Source of the DNA: Smithella sp.
Lineage (GTDB): Bacteria; Desulfobacterota; Syntrophia; Syntrophales; Smithellaceae
Length of the DNA stretch: 58,162 bases
Assembly: GCA_017993615.1 (NCBI GenBank)
Contig: JAGOMJ010000011.1
Location: 1 to 58,162 of the forward strand
Direction of reading: 5' to 3'
Made by a program: the position numbers and the translations under genes. Each line of letters opens with the position of its first letter. Within the stretch, counting starts at the first letter, position 1. Shown here one piece after another: positions 16,766 to 26,718 of this stretch. The notes beneath the pieces are model-generated. The model was given only the letters and a program-made list of their open reading frames with translations, was not told the origin of the DNA and searched no databases.

Positions 16766-19021
16766 ATGGAAAAAAAACAGACGGACAATAAAAGAACAAG
16801 AGAAATCAAAGGCGCGGTTTGTCTGGCGCTGGGCCTCTTTTTGCTCCTGTGCCTGGTTTCCTATCACCCGCAGGACCCCTCTTTCACACATTTTGTCGCG
16901 GGCGATCACACCACGCATAATTTTACCGGCAAGGCCGGATCGTATACCGCAGATTCACTGATCCGCCTGCTGGGCGCCGCTTCGTTGCTTTTCCCTCTGA
17001 TGCTGTTCGTTTGCAGTTTTAAATATTTTCGGTCTTCCGACTTTCGCATCGGCACCGGCCGTTTAATCGGCTTTCTGTTTTTCATCTTTTCCTTCGCCGG
17101 CATCATGGCGCTTCTGATCAGCGGAAGCATCTCCCTTTACGGAGAATCGTTGAAAAACGGTACCGGAGGCCTCACAGGCGTCGCCATTGTCGGTTTGCTG
17201 CGCAACTATTTCAATGTGGCGGGAACCTATATTATTTTATTTTTGATTTTCGTCGTGTCACTGACTTTCCTGGTCGATTTTTCGATGATCTCGTTCACGG
17301 AAAAAATTTCCAAATCCGGCGCCGCCTTTTTGTTAAGATGGAAAGAGCGCATCATGGCCTTTGTCGATTTCGTCTTCAACCGCATGAAATCCGAACCCCC
17401 GTCCCCGCCGCAACCCGCTATTGTCGAAAAAGCGCCGGACGTGACCAAAAAAGCGCCGGCCAAGAAAGTTGAACAGACACATTTCGATTTTACGAAGGTA
17501 AAAAGCGACGATAAATTTCAGTTGCCGCCATTCACCCTGCTGGAGGAGGCCCCGCAAAAGGATGCCCGCGTCAAACGCGATGCGCTGGTCACCAATTCCC
17601 GGATTCTGGAAAAGAAACTGTCCGATTTCGGCGTCGAGGGACGGGTGGTAGAAGTCACGCCCGGACCGGTCATCACCATGTATGAGCTGGAACCCGCTCC
17701 GGGAGTGAAAATCAACAAGATCGTCAACCTCGCAGACGATCTGGCGCTGGCGCTGATGGCTCCGAGCATCCGCATTCTGGCCCCGATTCCGGGCAAATCG
17801 GTCATCGGTATTGAGATTCCAAATTTAAAAAGAGAATCTGTTTTCCTCAAAGAGGTCATCGACAACGATTCCTTCACGCAATCATCTTTCCGGCTGCCGA
17901 TCGCGCTGGGCGTTAATTTCGTCGGGACGCCCGTGATTGCCGACCTGACCAAGATGCCTCATCTGCTCATCGCCGGGACCACCGGCTCCGGGAAAAGCGT
18001 CGCGCTTAACGCCATGATCTGCAGCATCCTTTTCAAGGCCCAACCGGAAGATGTAAAATTTCTGATGATCGATCCCAAACGGCTGGAGCTATCCTCGTAC
18101 GAAGGTATTTCGCACCTGATGCATCCGGTGGTGACGGACCCGAAAAAGGCGTCGCAGGTGTTGCGCTGGACGGTGGAAGAAATGGAAAGACGTTACAAGG
18201 TCCTCAATGATTTGAAAGCAAAAAGCATCGATGCCTATAATGAGCTGCTCCTCAAAGGGCTGAAAAGCAAAACGGTGCTGGCCATGCCGAAACAAATCGA
18301 CCCCGAACTGGAATCCGGACAAACCATCGATGAAACGGCCCGGGAAGAACAGGAAATCAAGCACACAAAACTGCCTTATATCATCGTCGTGATCGATGAA
18401 CTGGCCGATTTGATGATGGTTGCGCCAAGGGATGTGGAAGAATCGCTGACCCGGCTGGCGCAGATGGCGCGGGCCGCCGGAATTCATCTGATCATCGCCA
18501 CGCAGCGGCCTTCCGTGGACGTCATTACCGGCCTGATTAAAGCCAATTTTCCCACGCGCATTTCGTTTCAGGTGTCCTCCAAAATCGATTCGCGTACGAT
18601 TATTGATCAGCAGGGGGCGGAAAAGCTGCTGGGATCCGGCGACATGCTTTTTATTCCTCCCGGGACCTCCAAACTCTCCCGCATTCACGGCGCATACGTT
18701 TCGGACAAGGAGATTTCCCGCATCGTCGACTTTATCAAAATGCAGGCACAGCCCGCATACGACGATTCCATCGAAAAATATGCCCTGGCGGCCGCGCAGA
18801 TCCAGCATGAAGGCGACGATGATTTCGACGCAAAATACGATGAAGCCGTGGCACTGGTCAGCGAACTGGGACAGGCCTCCATTTCACTGGTCCAGCGTTA
18901 CATGAAAATAGGGTACAACCGCGCCGCCCGCATTATTGAAAAAATGGAATCCGAAGGCATCGTCGGTCCTTCCGACGGCGCCAAACCCAGAAAAGTTCTG
19001 ATTAGAAAGCTTCCCGGTTGA
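16766..19021 (+). CDS. ftsK: DNA translocase FtsK/SpoIIIE
   Basis: The 751-residue protein has four N-terminal transmembrane segments (about residues 15-35, 65-85, 95-120, 150-175), a proline- and charge-rich linker, and a RecA-like motor. Walker A GTTGSGKS lies near residue 405 and Walker B IVVIDELADLMM follows. The C-terminal gamma winged helix (SELGQASISLVQRYMKIGYNRAARIIEKME) binds KOPS-type polar sequences. It segregates chromosome termini at division. Its stop overlaps the TTG start of rimO. Confidence 0.95.
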   Translation: MEKKQTDNKRTREIKGAVCLALGLFLLLCLVSYHPQDPSFTHFVAGDHTTHNFTGKAGSYTADSLIRLLGAASLLFPLMLFVCSFKYFRSSDFRIGTGRLIGFLFFIFSFAGIMALLISGSISLYGESLKNGTGGLTGVAIVGLLRNYFNVAGTYIILFLIFVVSLTFLVDFSMISFTEKISKSGAAFLLRWKERIMAFVDFVFNRMKSEPPSPPQPAIVEKAPDVTKKAPAKKVEQTHFDFTKVKSDDKFQLPPFTLLEEAPQKDARVKRDALVTNSRILEKKLSDFGVEGRVVEVTPGPVITMYELEPAPGVKINKIVNLADDLALALMAPSIRILAPIPGKSVIGIEIPNLKRESVFLKEVIDNDSFTQSSFRLPIALGVNFVGTPVIADLTKMPHLLIAGTTGSGKSVALNAMICSILFKAQPEDVKFLMIDPKRLELSSYEGISHLMHPVVTDPKKASQVLRWTVEEMERRYKVLNDLKAKSIDAYNELLLKGLKSKTVLAMPKQIDPELESGQTIDETAREEQEIKHTKLPYIIVVIDELADLMMVAPRDVEESLTRLAQMARAAGIHLIIATQRPSVDVITGLIKANFPTRISFQVSSKIDSRTIIDQQGAEKLLGSGDMLFIPPGTSKLSRIHGAYVSDKEISRIVDFIKMQAQPAYDDSIEKYALAAAQIQHEGDDDFDAKYDEAVALVSELGQASISLVQRYMKIGYNRAARIIEKMESEGIVGPSDGAKPRKVLIRKLPG

Positions 19022-20376
19022 AAAACGCAGAGAAAACAAAAATCAATATTATCAGTCTGGGCTGTCCGAAAAATCTGATTGATTCGGAAGTCATGGGAGG
19101 ATTTCTCCGCCAGTCCGGCCATGCCCTGGTTGACAAACATACCGACGCGGATATCGTCATCATCAATACCTGCGCTTTTATTAATCCGGCCAAAGAAGAA
19201 GCCATTGACGAAATCCTGACCGTCGCCGAAGCAAAAAAAAACCGCCCGAACCTGCGGATCATCGTGGCGGGATGTCTCGCACAACGCTACGGCAGGGAAC
19301 TTCTGGATCAGATACCGGAGGCGGATCGGGTCATCGGAACCGGCGAGGTCGGCAACATTGTCAGGCACGTCACAGAACTCATCCGGTGCAAAAACCGCCG
19401 TAAGGCTGTGATCACCCGGCCGGTTTATTTAATGAACTGCAACCACCGGCGTATTTTACCGGCATCGGCATTCAGTACCTACCTTAAGATATCTGAAGGA
19501 TGCTCCAACCGCTGTTCTTACTGTGTCATCCCTTCCCTGCGCGGCGCGGCGCGCAGCCGTCCGCCGGATGATATTCTCCGCGAAGCCGAACGACTGGCCC
19601 AAAGAGGCATCAGGGAAATCATCATTACGGCGCAGGACACGACCGGTTACGGCTGGAATTTGAAAGGGCGGCCCAGGCTTTCCGATCTGTTGAACGATCT
19701 GACGCAAATTAAGGGGATCGAATGGATCCGGCTGCTTTATGCGCATCCGGCCCGTATTACCGCCGATTTGCTCAGCACGATCGCTGAAAACGATAAAATA
19801 TGTTCCTACATCGATCTGCCCATTCAGCATATTGACGATGCCATCCTCAACGCCATGAAGCGCAAAGTGAACGCTGCGGAAATCAGGCAGGTAATTGCTC
19901 AAATCCGGCATATCATTCCCGATGTCGCCCTGAGAACATCCCTGATTACCGGGTTCCCCGGCGAGACACCGGCCCGGTTCAACCGGATGCTGGATTTTGT
20001 CCGACAAACCCGGTTCGATCATCTCGGTGTTTTCACCTATTCCAGAGAAGAAGGCACAGAAGCCGCCGGCTTGCGATATCATGTGCCGGAAAAGGAAAAA
20101 GAACGGCGCCGTGAAACGATCATGCATGACCAGATGGAAATTTCCGCTTCCATCAACACGTCGCTCATCGGTTCCGTCCAGGAGGTGATCATTGAAGGGA
20201 AAAGCGACCGCCCGGATTATCCTTATATCGGCAGATGCCGCCGCCAAGCGCCCGAGATCGACGGGGTTACCTATATCAAGGGGCCTTCGCCGGACATCGG
20301 TCATATCGTCAAATGCCGGATAACCGCAGCGGACGACTATGACCTTTTTGGAAAGATCATCCGGAAGTCTTCCTAG
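19018..20376 (+). CDS. rimO: Ribosomal protein S12 methylthiotransferase RimO
   Basis: At 452 residues this is full-length. The N-terminal MTTase domain opens with INIISLGCPKNLIDSEVMGG. The radical SAM cysteines are C162, C166 and C169 in CSNRCSYC, followed by VIPSLRG, which is RimO-specific. A C-terminal TRAM domain follows. RimO adds a methylthio group to Asp89 of S12. Translation starts at TTG overlapping the ftsK stop, implying coupling. Confidence 0.95.
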   Translation: MKNAEKTKINIISLGCPKNLIDSEVMGGFLRQSGHALVDKHTDADIVIINTCAFINPAKEEAIDEILTVAEAKKNRPNLRIIVAGCLAQRYGRELLDQIPEADRVIGTGEVGNIVRHVTELIRCKNRRKAVITRPVYLMNCNHRRILPASAFSTYLKISEGCSNRCSYCVIPSLRGAARSRPPDDILREAERLAQRGIREIIITAQDTTGYGWNLKGRPRLSDLLNDLTQIKGIEWIRLLYAHPARITADLLSTIAENDKICSYIDLPIQHIDDAILNAMKRKVNAAEIRQVIAQIRHIIPDVALRTSLITGFPGETPARFNRMLDFVRQTRFDHLGVFTYSREEGTEAAGLRYHVPEKEKERRRETIMHDQMEISASINTSLIGSVQEVIIEGKSDRPDYPYIGRCRRQAPEIDGVTYIKGPSPDIGHIVKCRITAADDYDLFGKIIRKSS

Positions 20377-20386
20377 CCCCTGGATT

Positions 20387-20776
20387 TTATTCTTCCTTTT
20401 TTTTTCTGTTTTTCCACTGCGGACATAATTCGGACGATCCGGGCTGATAGTCACGGCAGATTAACGGCCTTGTTTCGTATATGGAGCAGAGCCAGACCTT
20501 GCCTGTATTGTAAAGGAAGGGACATTCCCCCGGCGCATTGCCCGTATCCGAAGATATCATTCTGTCGCCCGCCCAGAACAAATGGCGATGGTCGATCATC
20601 TCCAGAATGTCCTGCCTGTTTTCGGCTCGCCAGCGGTCATAATCTTCCTGCTGCGCATAAGCCGTAAAATCGACGAAACAACATTTTCCGCATTGCAGAC
20701 AGGAGAGTGATTTTTTCATCAAAACCGTTTTGTTCCTTTTCACCGGATTAAATATTTTCAGAAGATTTGCCGTCAT
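20387..20776 (-). CDS. YkgJ-type cysteine cluster protein
   Basis: The protein of up to 129 residues has the CxxCGxCC motif (CLQCGKCC) and downstream cysteines in GECPFLY, WLCSIYETRPLICRDY and ELCP. This is the YkgJ/CxxCxxCC family (PF03692), thought to bind zinc or an iron-sulfur cluster; function unknown. An internal ATG at 20719 (MKKSLSCLQC) may be the real start, since family homology begins there. It is convergent with rimO. Confidence 0.8.
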   Translation of the reverse strand: MTANLLKIFNPVKRNKTVLMKKSLSCLQCGKCCFVDFTAYAQQEDYDRWRAENRQDILEMIDHRHLFWAGDRMISSDTGNAPGECPFLYNTGKVWLCSIYETRPLICRDYQPGSSELCPQWKNRKKKEE

Positions 20777-20883
20777 CTTTCAATACTTTAAAATTATCTC
20801 ACATTTCCGGATGAATTCATAGCCCGTCGGTTTCTCTTCCGACCGATAAGCGCATGATGCGCAAGAAATGCTGAATTTACCCT

Positions 20884-20912
20884 TTGAAATACCCCTATAA
20901 TTGTTGTATGAA
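20884..20912 (+). promoter_or_regulatory. Sigma-70-type promoter of the carboxyltransferase gene
   Basis: TTGAAA (20884-20889), 17-nt spacer, TATGAA (20907-20912). It would give a leader of about 40 nt before the start codon at 20958. Confidence 0.45.
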
Positions 20913-20957
20913 TTTTGACATAGAACACGTCGGGGCAACCCAGGGAGCAGAACGCGC

Positions 20958-22595
20958 ATGACGACATCTCCAGACCGGAAAGAAACTGAACAAACCGGCG
21001 TCTCCTTCAATACAAAGCAGACCGAAACGACATCCGTGCGGCCGGAACTTGCCGAAATGTTTGCACGGCAGAAATTTGGTCTGGATCAAAACAGACCCGA
21101 GGCGGTGGAAAAACGCAGACAGAAAAATCAACGAACAGCCCGGGCAAATGTTGAGGATCTGTGCGACGCCGGAAGTTTTATGGAATACGGAGCGCTGGCG
21201 ATGGCGGCGCAGCGCGGCAGACGTTCCGAAGAGGATCTCATGGCCAGGACACCCGCCGATGGACTGATTGCGGGCATCGGAACAATCAACGGCACTTTCT
21301 TCAAAGAAGAAAAGGCCCGCTGCATGGTCATGGCCTACGATTACACGGTTCTGGCCGGCACGCAGGGATTTTTCAATCACAAAAAAATGGACCGGATGCT
21401 CAAACTTGCCCATGAACAGTCTGTCCCGCTGGTCCTGTTCGCGGAAGGCGGCGGCGGAAGGCCGGGAGACGTCGACGCCATCGGTGTGATGACCGCCGGC
21501 CTGGATTTGTCAACGTTTGCCATGTTCGCCGGACTCAGCGGCAAAGTGCCGCTTGTCGGGATCGTGTCCGGCCCCTGTTTTGCCGGGAATGCGGCGCTGC
21601 TGGGCTGCTGCGATGTCATCATTGCAGCGAAAAATTCCAATATCGGCATGGGCGGCCCGGTGATGATCGAAGGCGGCGGCCTAGGAAATTTTAAACCGGA
21701 ACAGATCGGGCCTATTGACGTCCAGACACAAAACGGCGTGGTAGATATCGAAGTTGCCGATGACGTGGAAGCCGTTGCCGCAGCAAAAAAATATCTCTCC
21801 TATTTTCAGGGGACAACGCCGTCATGGGAAGCGGCGGATCCGCTTCAGCTGCGCGACCTCATTCCCGAAAACAACAGGCGCGCCTACAACATGCGAACCG
21901 TCATTAAAGCGCTCGCCGATACGGATTCATATCTGGAACTGCGCCCTAAATTCGGCGCGGGGATGATTACGGGATTGATTCGCATCGAAGGGCGGCCTTT
22001 CGGATTGATCGCCAACAACTGCCTGCATATGGCCGGCGCCATTGAAGCCGAGGGCGCGGACAAAACGGTGCGGCTGATGCAGCTTTGTCAGGCACACGGC
22101 CTGCCGATTCTGTCTCTGTGTGACACTCCCGGATTTATGGTGGGTCCGGAAATCGAAAAACGCGCGCAGGTGCGCCATGTCTGCCGGATGTTTGTTGTCG
22201 GCTCGCACCTGACCGTTCCATATTTTACGGTTGTCCTGCGCCGCGGTTACGGCCTGGGCGCCATGGCGATGGCCAAAGGAGGTTTCCATGAATCCTTCTT
22301 CACGGCTTCCTGGCCCACGGGAGAATTCGGTGCCATGGGCATTGAGGGGGCCATCAAGGCGGGGTTTAAAAAAGAGCTGGCGGCCATCGAAGATCAGGAT
22401 CAGCGTGAGCAGCTATACCGGGACCTGGTGGCCCAACTTTACAAGCGGGGCAAGGCCGTCAACATCGCATCCTACCTGGAAATCGATGCCGTGATCGATC
22501 CGTCCGAGACCCGGAAGTGGATCATGCGGGGCATAAAATCCGCAGCAACGGGAAAAAAACAGAGCCCCGTTCATAATTATGTCGATCCCTGGTAA
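20958..22595 (+). CDS. Acyl-CoA carboxylase carboxyltransferase (PccB/MMCD-alpha family)
   Basis: The 545-residue protein has the two crotonase-like halves of biotin-dependent carboxyltransferases: an N-terminal half with DGLIAGIGTING, EGGGGRPGD and GPCFAGNAALLGCCD, and a C-terminal half with RPFGLIANN and LCDTPGFMVG. It transfers CO2 between carboxybiotin and an acyl-CoA. The substrate (propionyl-, acetyl-, methylcrotonyl- or glutaconyl-CoA) cannot be fixed by eye. No biotin carboxylase, biotin carrier or decarboxylase membrane subunit is adjacent, so partners must be encoded elsewhere. AGGGAG precedes the ATG. Confidence 0.85.
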   Translation: MTTSPDRKETEQTGVSFNTKQTETTSVRPELAEMFARQKFGLDQNRPEAVEKRRQKNQRTARANVEDLCDAGSFMEYGALAMAAQRGRRSEEDLMARTPADGLIAGIGTINGTFFKEEKARCMVMAYDYTVLAGTQGFFNHKKMDRMLKLAHEQSVPLVLFAEGGGGRPGDVDAIGVMTAGLDLSTFAMFAGLSGKVPLVGIVSGPCFAGNAALLGCCDVIIAAKNSNIGMGGPVMIEGGGLGNFKPEQIGPIDVQTQNGVVDIEVADDVEAVAAAKKYLSYFQGTTPSWEAADPLQLRDLIPENNRRAYNMRTVIKALADTDSYLELRPKFGAGMITGLIRIEGRPFGLIANNCLHMAGAIEAEGADKTVRLMQLCQAHGLPILSLCDTPGFMVGPEIEKRAQVRHVCRMFVVGSHLTVPYFTVVLRRGYGLGAMAMAKGGFHESFFTASWPTGEFGAMGIEGAIKAGFKKELAAIEDQDQREQLYRDLVAQLYKRGKAVNIASYLEIDAVIDPSETRKWIMRGIKSAATGKKQSPVHNYVDPW

Positions 22596-22617
22596 CCACA
22601 ACAAGGCGGATTTTACG

Positions 22618-23592
22618 ATGCAAATTCAAGAAATTTTTTCCATCTACAAAGAGGATCTTCAACAGGTCGAAAAATGCATCAGTGACAATGCAATCTCTGA
22701 AATAAAATTAATTCCCGAAGTGGCTCATCATCTGATCGACAGCGGCGGGAAGCGATTCCGTCCCCTTTTGCTGCTGATCGCGTCCCGGCTTTGCGGCTAT
22801 CACGGGGAACACCGTTATGCCATGGGGACCGTCATGGAATACATTCATACGGCAACACTCCTGCATGACGATGTCATTGATCAGGCCCTGATCAGACGCG
22901 GCAAAACGTCCGCCAATAAAGTATTCGGAAATTCCGTCAGTATTCTGGTGGGCGATTTTCTGTGTTTCAAGGCCTTTATGCTGATGAGCGAAATCGGCAA
23001 CAACAATATTTTTGAACTGGTCTCCCGGATGGGAAATATCATGTCGGAAGGCGAAGTTTTCCAACTGACCAAATGCGGGGATATCAACATGACGCGGGAT
23101 GACTATCTCAACATTATTGAAAAGAAGACGGCCGTTCTGATTTCGGCATCCTGCGCCGCGGGAGCGATCCTGGGCTCGGCATCCCCGGAAAAGATCGACG
23201 CCATGGCCCGGTTCGGGAAAAACGCGGGCATGGCTTTTCAAATTACGGACGATATTCTGGATTACGCGGCCAAAGGCCAGACATTCGGCAAATCGATCGG
23301 CAAGGATCTGGAGGAAGGCAAAATCACCCTGCCGCTCATCTTTGCCCTCAAACAAAGCACGGACGAAGAAAAAAACACCATGAAAGAGATCCTCTCCCGA
23401 AAAAAAAGCTCCAGGAAAGCCGCTCTGCAGGTCCGGACATTCATTGAAAAATACGAAGGGCTGGAATTGTCGCGGTATACGGCGGCGGGATACATCAAAG
23501 AGGCCAAACGGCAACTCGACGTTTTTGAAGATTGCGCCGAAAAAAAACACCTGATTACCGTTGCCGATTACATTCTCTCCCGAAACGTATAA
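22618..23592 (+). CDS. Long-chain trans-polyprenyl diphosphate synthase (IspB-like)
   Basis: From the ATG at 22618 the protein has 324 residues. GGKRFRP (43-49) and the first aspartate-rich motif DDVID (84-88) are followed by the second, TDDILD. Residues before the first motif are small (IHTATLLHDD), as in long-chain synthases making octaprenyl or similar side chains for quinones. I prefer 22618 to the in-frame ATG at 22579 because AAGGCGG precedes it and the upstream start would overlap the carboxyltransferase gene. It ends 3 nt from the stop of the convergent glycyl radical enzyme gene. Confidence 0.9.
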   Translation: MQIQEIFSIYKEDLQQVEKCISDNAISEIKLIPEVAHHLIDSGGKRFRPLLLLIASRLCGYHGEHRYAMGTVMEYIHTATLLHDDVIDQALIRRGKTSANKVFGNSVSILVGDFLCFKAFMLMSEIGNNNIFELVSRMGNIMSEGEVFQLTKCGDINMTRDDYLNIIEKKTAVLISASCAAGAILGSASPEKIDAMARFGKNAGMAFQITDDILDYAAKGQTFGKSIGKDLEEGKITLPLIFALKQSTDEEKNTMKEILSRKKSSRKAALQVRTFIEKYEGLELSRYTAAGYIKEAKRQLDVFEDCAEKKHLITVADYILSRNV

Positions 23593-23595
23593 ACT

Positions 23596-26500
23596 CTATA
23601 TTTTATATTCAGCGCGCCGAATGACTTCCAGCTGCAAATCACGCTGCAACCTTGTGAAATAGGCCACGAACCCGGAAATTCTGACCATCAAATCGCTGTA
23701 ATATTCCGGATGGGCCATCGCATCTTTCAGCGTCTCCGTGGAAATCACATTGAACTGCGTCTGCATGCCTCCCATCCTGAAATACGTATCCGCGTAATTG
23801 GCCATGATTTCAATAATCCTTTCATGACTGTCCGAGGAAGCGGGAACAATTTTGACATTGAAGGCGATGTTATTATCCAGCGTTTCGGGTTTCAATTTCG
23901 CCACGTCCCGGAGATTATCCAGCAGATTCGGCGATGCCGTCGGATGCGGTGTGAGTCCGGGGGTAAAAGGTTCGCCGGCCAACCGGCCCGACGGGGAGGC
24001 TCCCGTGACGCGCCCGTAAACCGTATGATTGGCCATGGACCACCAACCGGTCGCGTGGGGTCCTCCTCGATAATTTTGGTGAGAGGCAAAATAATCATGC
24101 ACCAATGACGTCACCCGGTTGGCCATTGTTACGGATTCTTCATTGCCCGAACCGAAACGCGGCACTCTGGTTTTAATCATGGCATGCAACCGGGGGTGAT
24201 GGGCGAAATTGCTGTCAATCGCCTCTTTAAGTTCGGCAAACGTGATTTTTTTCTCATCATAGACCAGTGTTTTGATCGCCATCAGAGAATCGACAACATC
24301 CGCCATTCCGATAACGGATACGCCGGACGAATTATATCTGGCTCCGCCCCGGGTTACCCCTCTGCCGCTTTCAATACACCCTTCGGTCATGCTGGAAATC
24401 AGCGGCGCGGGCTGATGCTGTTGATAGATCTCGCCCAATTGGTTATTGCCGATAATGGATTGCTCGCACAGAAATTCACACTGTTCTTTGAACGCTTTCC
24501 AGAAATCGTCAAAGGTCTCGAAATCGCCCTGCCCGATGATGCCTGTGTCCGGACCAAGTTTCCAGTTCATCAGGGGATGTTTTCCGTTATTCAGCGCCAT
24601 TTCCAGTACGGCGACCAGATTGAATTCTATGCTGGACGTGGCGCTGCAGTGCTTGCCGGGAATGCCCGGTTCCACGCAGCCGTTGACAACCCAATCCCTC
24701 ACATCCTCAACGGCCCAGCCGCGCGCCGTCAAGGATTCCATGACGGCGTCATCGCCGTGGATGCAGGGCGTCGCGCCTGTGATGTAATTCACATCGCAAA
24801 CCCTTTTCAGATAGGCAAAACTGTTTTTATCCGGTTTATACCGGGCATGAACATTGGGATTATTCAACGAAAGCAATTCCGTCACCTTGAGAAGGATATA
24901 TGTCATGTCGTTGACCGCATCTTCCCCCTGAGGCGTCACGCCTCCCAGCGTGATCGTGCCGTTGGGCGACGAGCCGCCGTTCTGCCAGTTGCCGATATCC
25001 GGAGCAAGAATCTGATGACTGGATTCTATAAAGTAAAGACATCCGAGAATATCGATCACCTGTTTGATGTATGCTTCCCGTTTTTGCGGGGTGGTGAGTT
25101 TATGCATATCCGATTCAAAATACGGCTGAAGAATCTGATCCAGCCTTCCGTACATGGGACCGTCGTCGGTGCTTTCCATCCCCAGACAAAGGTGCATCAG
25201 AATAATATTCTGAACGGCCTCATGAAGCGTTTCAGATGGACTTTCCGGAATTTTGAGCAGCATCCGATGCATGGTTTCCAATTCGGCTTTACGCTGCGGG
25301 TTCGTTGCCGTTTTGGACTCTTCAAGCGCCTGACGGGCAAGATTGCGGGCGTAGGCGTTGACACCCTCCAGACTGATGATCATCGCCTTTAACGTATTTT
25401 TCTTTTCATCGTCGGCATGAGCATCTCTGGCAAGTTCTTCTTCTATCTTTCTGATCAACCCTCCGGTCCCCAGCTTGATAAGCGCTTCGTGTCCCGGGGG
25501 CACTTCCGACATGGATATCGTTTTCCAATAATAAACGGAAAAAAACCTGTCATGAATCTGAACGGGCAGACCGCCGTTTGTCCGGCTTCTCCACAATTCG
25601 TGAATATTTCTTTTTGCCCAATAGGGAAATACGTGCCTGTGCAGAATATGAATGGATTCCTCGCTGATCTCATACGGCATGAGCTCCCTTTTTGAAAAGG
25701 ACCGCAGCTCACCCCAGCTGTAACAGCCGATGGAGAAAGGATGTCCGACGCAGGTGGAAACGGGAGATGTGGTGTACGTTCCGGCCAGCAGATCGTTTGT
25801 CCTGATCACCGGCGTTCTGTTCTCCAGGATATACTTCAGGCTTTCCGCTTTACGCAGGTTGGGATCCCAGGGTTTGCCGTCCTTATCCACCTCGTATCCG
25901 TTGGCCAGATGGAAATCTGTGATCAGTTTTCCGTATTCGTGACAGACCACCGCTTCCTTTTTTTTACCGAAATACTCGGCGCGAAATTGTTCCAGCCTCG
26001 GAAAATCCTCCAGCCCTAAGCCGGCCAGATGCGGGTCCTCCAGATATTTGACACCGGGATCAACTTTTCCGCCCGCTACGCGGCTGATTTTTCTTCTCTG
26101 ACGTTCCTGCCTGCAGCAATCGGTGTCGGCCACATCCCGGCCGACGGATTTGTTTGCCTTTCTATGTTCTTCAATCTGTCGGTCCACGGCTTTCTGCTGT
26201 CCCTTGTCAAAAACAAGCGCCATCAGATAATTGAACAGGGAGGCGAGCATGATGTTGCCTTGTGTTCGAATGGTGCCGATCAGCATCATTTTATACATTT
26301 CATCGGGGGTTGCATCGGTCATATCCAGAAGATGATCAGAGGTTTTAAAGATAATGACCGTTTCCACATTTTCAGGAATTGTCTTCAGCACACGGACCAC
26401 GCCATCCTGAAACACGATCGCCGCTTCGATGGCGCTGTCCTCCGATCTCATCCCCAGAGAAAGGTTGATCCAGCCCTGCGTGCCTTTCAACTCCTCGAGC

Positions 26501-26691
26501 AGCGCTTCGGAAGTATTGAATCGGCCGGCGATAAATTGCAGAAACCCTTCCAGAAGCAACTGATGCTTGCGCAGCACTTTACCGATGCCGACCTTTGATG
26601 CGCTTACCGCCAGACCCCAATAGCCTGATCGCCGATTTTGATCTGAACTGTTTTCCAGCGTGTTTTGCATGGCTTTTTTCTTGCCTGACAT
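23596..26691 (-). CDS. Glycyl radical enzyme with N-terminal SCP2 sterol-carrier-like domain
   Basis: A single 1031-residue frame. Residues about 40-165 look like an SCP2 lipid-binding domain (INLSLGMRSEDSAIEAAIVFQDG, then a GTIRTQGN strand and terminal helix). A charged linker (165-205) follows. Residues about 215-1031 are a glycyl radical enzyme: thiyl cysteine C672 and base E674 in NGCVEPG (670-676), and radical glycine G1007 in RISGF, followed by RLQRDLQLEVIRR. The GCxE signature places it with dehydratase, C-N/C-S lyase or decarboxylase members, not with PFL (tandem Cys) or, by my recollection of their motif, alkyl/benzylsuccinate synthases. No glycyl radical activase gene is nearby. The lipid domain suggests a hydrophobic substrate (inference). 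Upstream is a promoter covered by a palindrome; AAGGG abuts the first ATG, and M8 (26670) is an alternative start. Confidence 0.88.
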   Translation of the reverse strand: MSGKKKAMQNTLENSSDQNRRSGYWGLAVSASKVGIGKVLRKHQLLLEGFLQFIAGRFNTSEALLEELKGTQGWINLSLGMRSEDSAIEAAIVFQDGVVRVLKTIPENVETVIIFKTSDHLLDMTDATPDEMYKMMLIGTIRTQGNIMLASLFNYLMALVFDKGQQKAVDRQIEEHRKANKSVGRDVADTDCCRQERQRRKISRVAGGKVDPGVKYLEDPHLAGLGLEDFPRLEQFRAEYFGKKKEAVVCHEYGKLITDFHLANGYEVDKDGKPWDPNLRKAESLKYILENRTPVIRTNDLLAGTYTTSPVSTCVGHPFSIGCYSWGELRSFSKRELMPYEISEESIHILHRHVFPYWAKRNIHELWRSRTNGGLPVQIHDRFFSVYYWKTISMSEVPPGHEALIKLGTGGLIRKIEEELARDAHADDEKKNTLKAMIISLEGVNAYARNLARQALEESKTATNPQRKAELETMHRMLLKIPESPSETLHEAVQNIILMHLCLGMESTDDGPMYGRLDQILQPYFESDMHKLTTPQKREAYIKQVIDILGCLYFIESSHQILAPDIGNWQNGGSSPNGTITLGGVTPQGEDAVNDMTYILLKVTELLSLNNPNVHARYKPDKNSFAYLKRVCDVNYITGATPCIHGDDAVMESLTARGWAVEDVRDWVVNGCVEPGIPGKHCSATSSIEFNLVAVLEMALNNGKHPLMNWKLGPDTGIIGQGDFETFDDFWKAFKEQCEFLCEQSIIGNNQLGEIYQQHQPAPLISSMTEGCIESGRGVTRGGARYNSSGVSVIGMADVVDSLMAIKTLVYDEKKITFAELKEAIDSNFAHHPRLHAMIKTRVPRFGSGNEESVTMANRVTSLVHDYFASHQNYRGGPHATGWWSMANHTVYGRVTGASPSGRLAGEPFTPGLTPHPTASPNLLDNLRDVAKLKPETLDNNIAFNVKIVPASSDSHERIIEIMANYADTYFRMGGMQTQFNVISTETLKDAMAHPEYYSDLMVRISGFVAYFTRLQRDLQLEVIRRAEYKI

Positions 26692-26718
26692 CCCTTGCAG
26701 AAGCGTCAGTTTTTTGTC

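Noticed and set aside
19456-20454. 332-codon open frame on the minus strand
   Set aside because: Antisense to rimO, low-complexity composition, no motif; a shadow of the GC-rich codon pattern.
24184-25392. 402-codon open frame on the plus strand
   Set aside because: It lies wholly antisense to the glycyl radical enzyme gene, whose motifs are unmistakable; the translation has no recognisable domain and no ribosome binding site.
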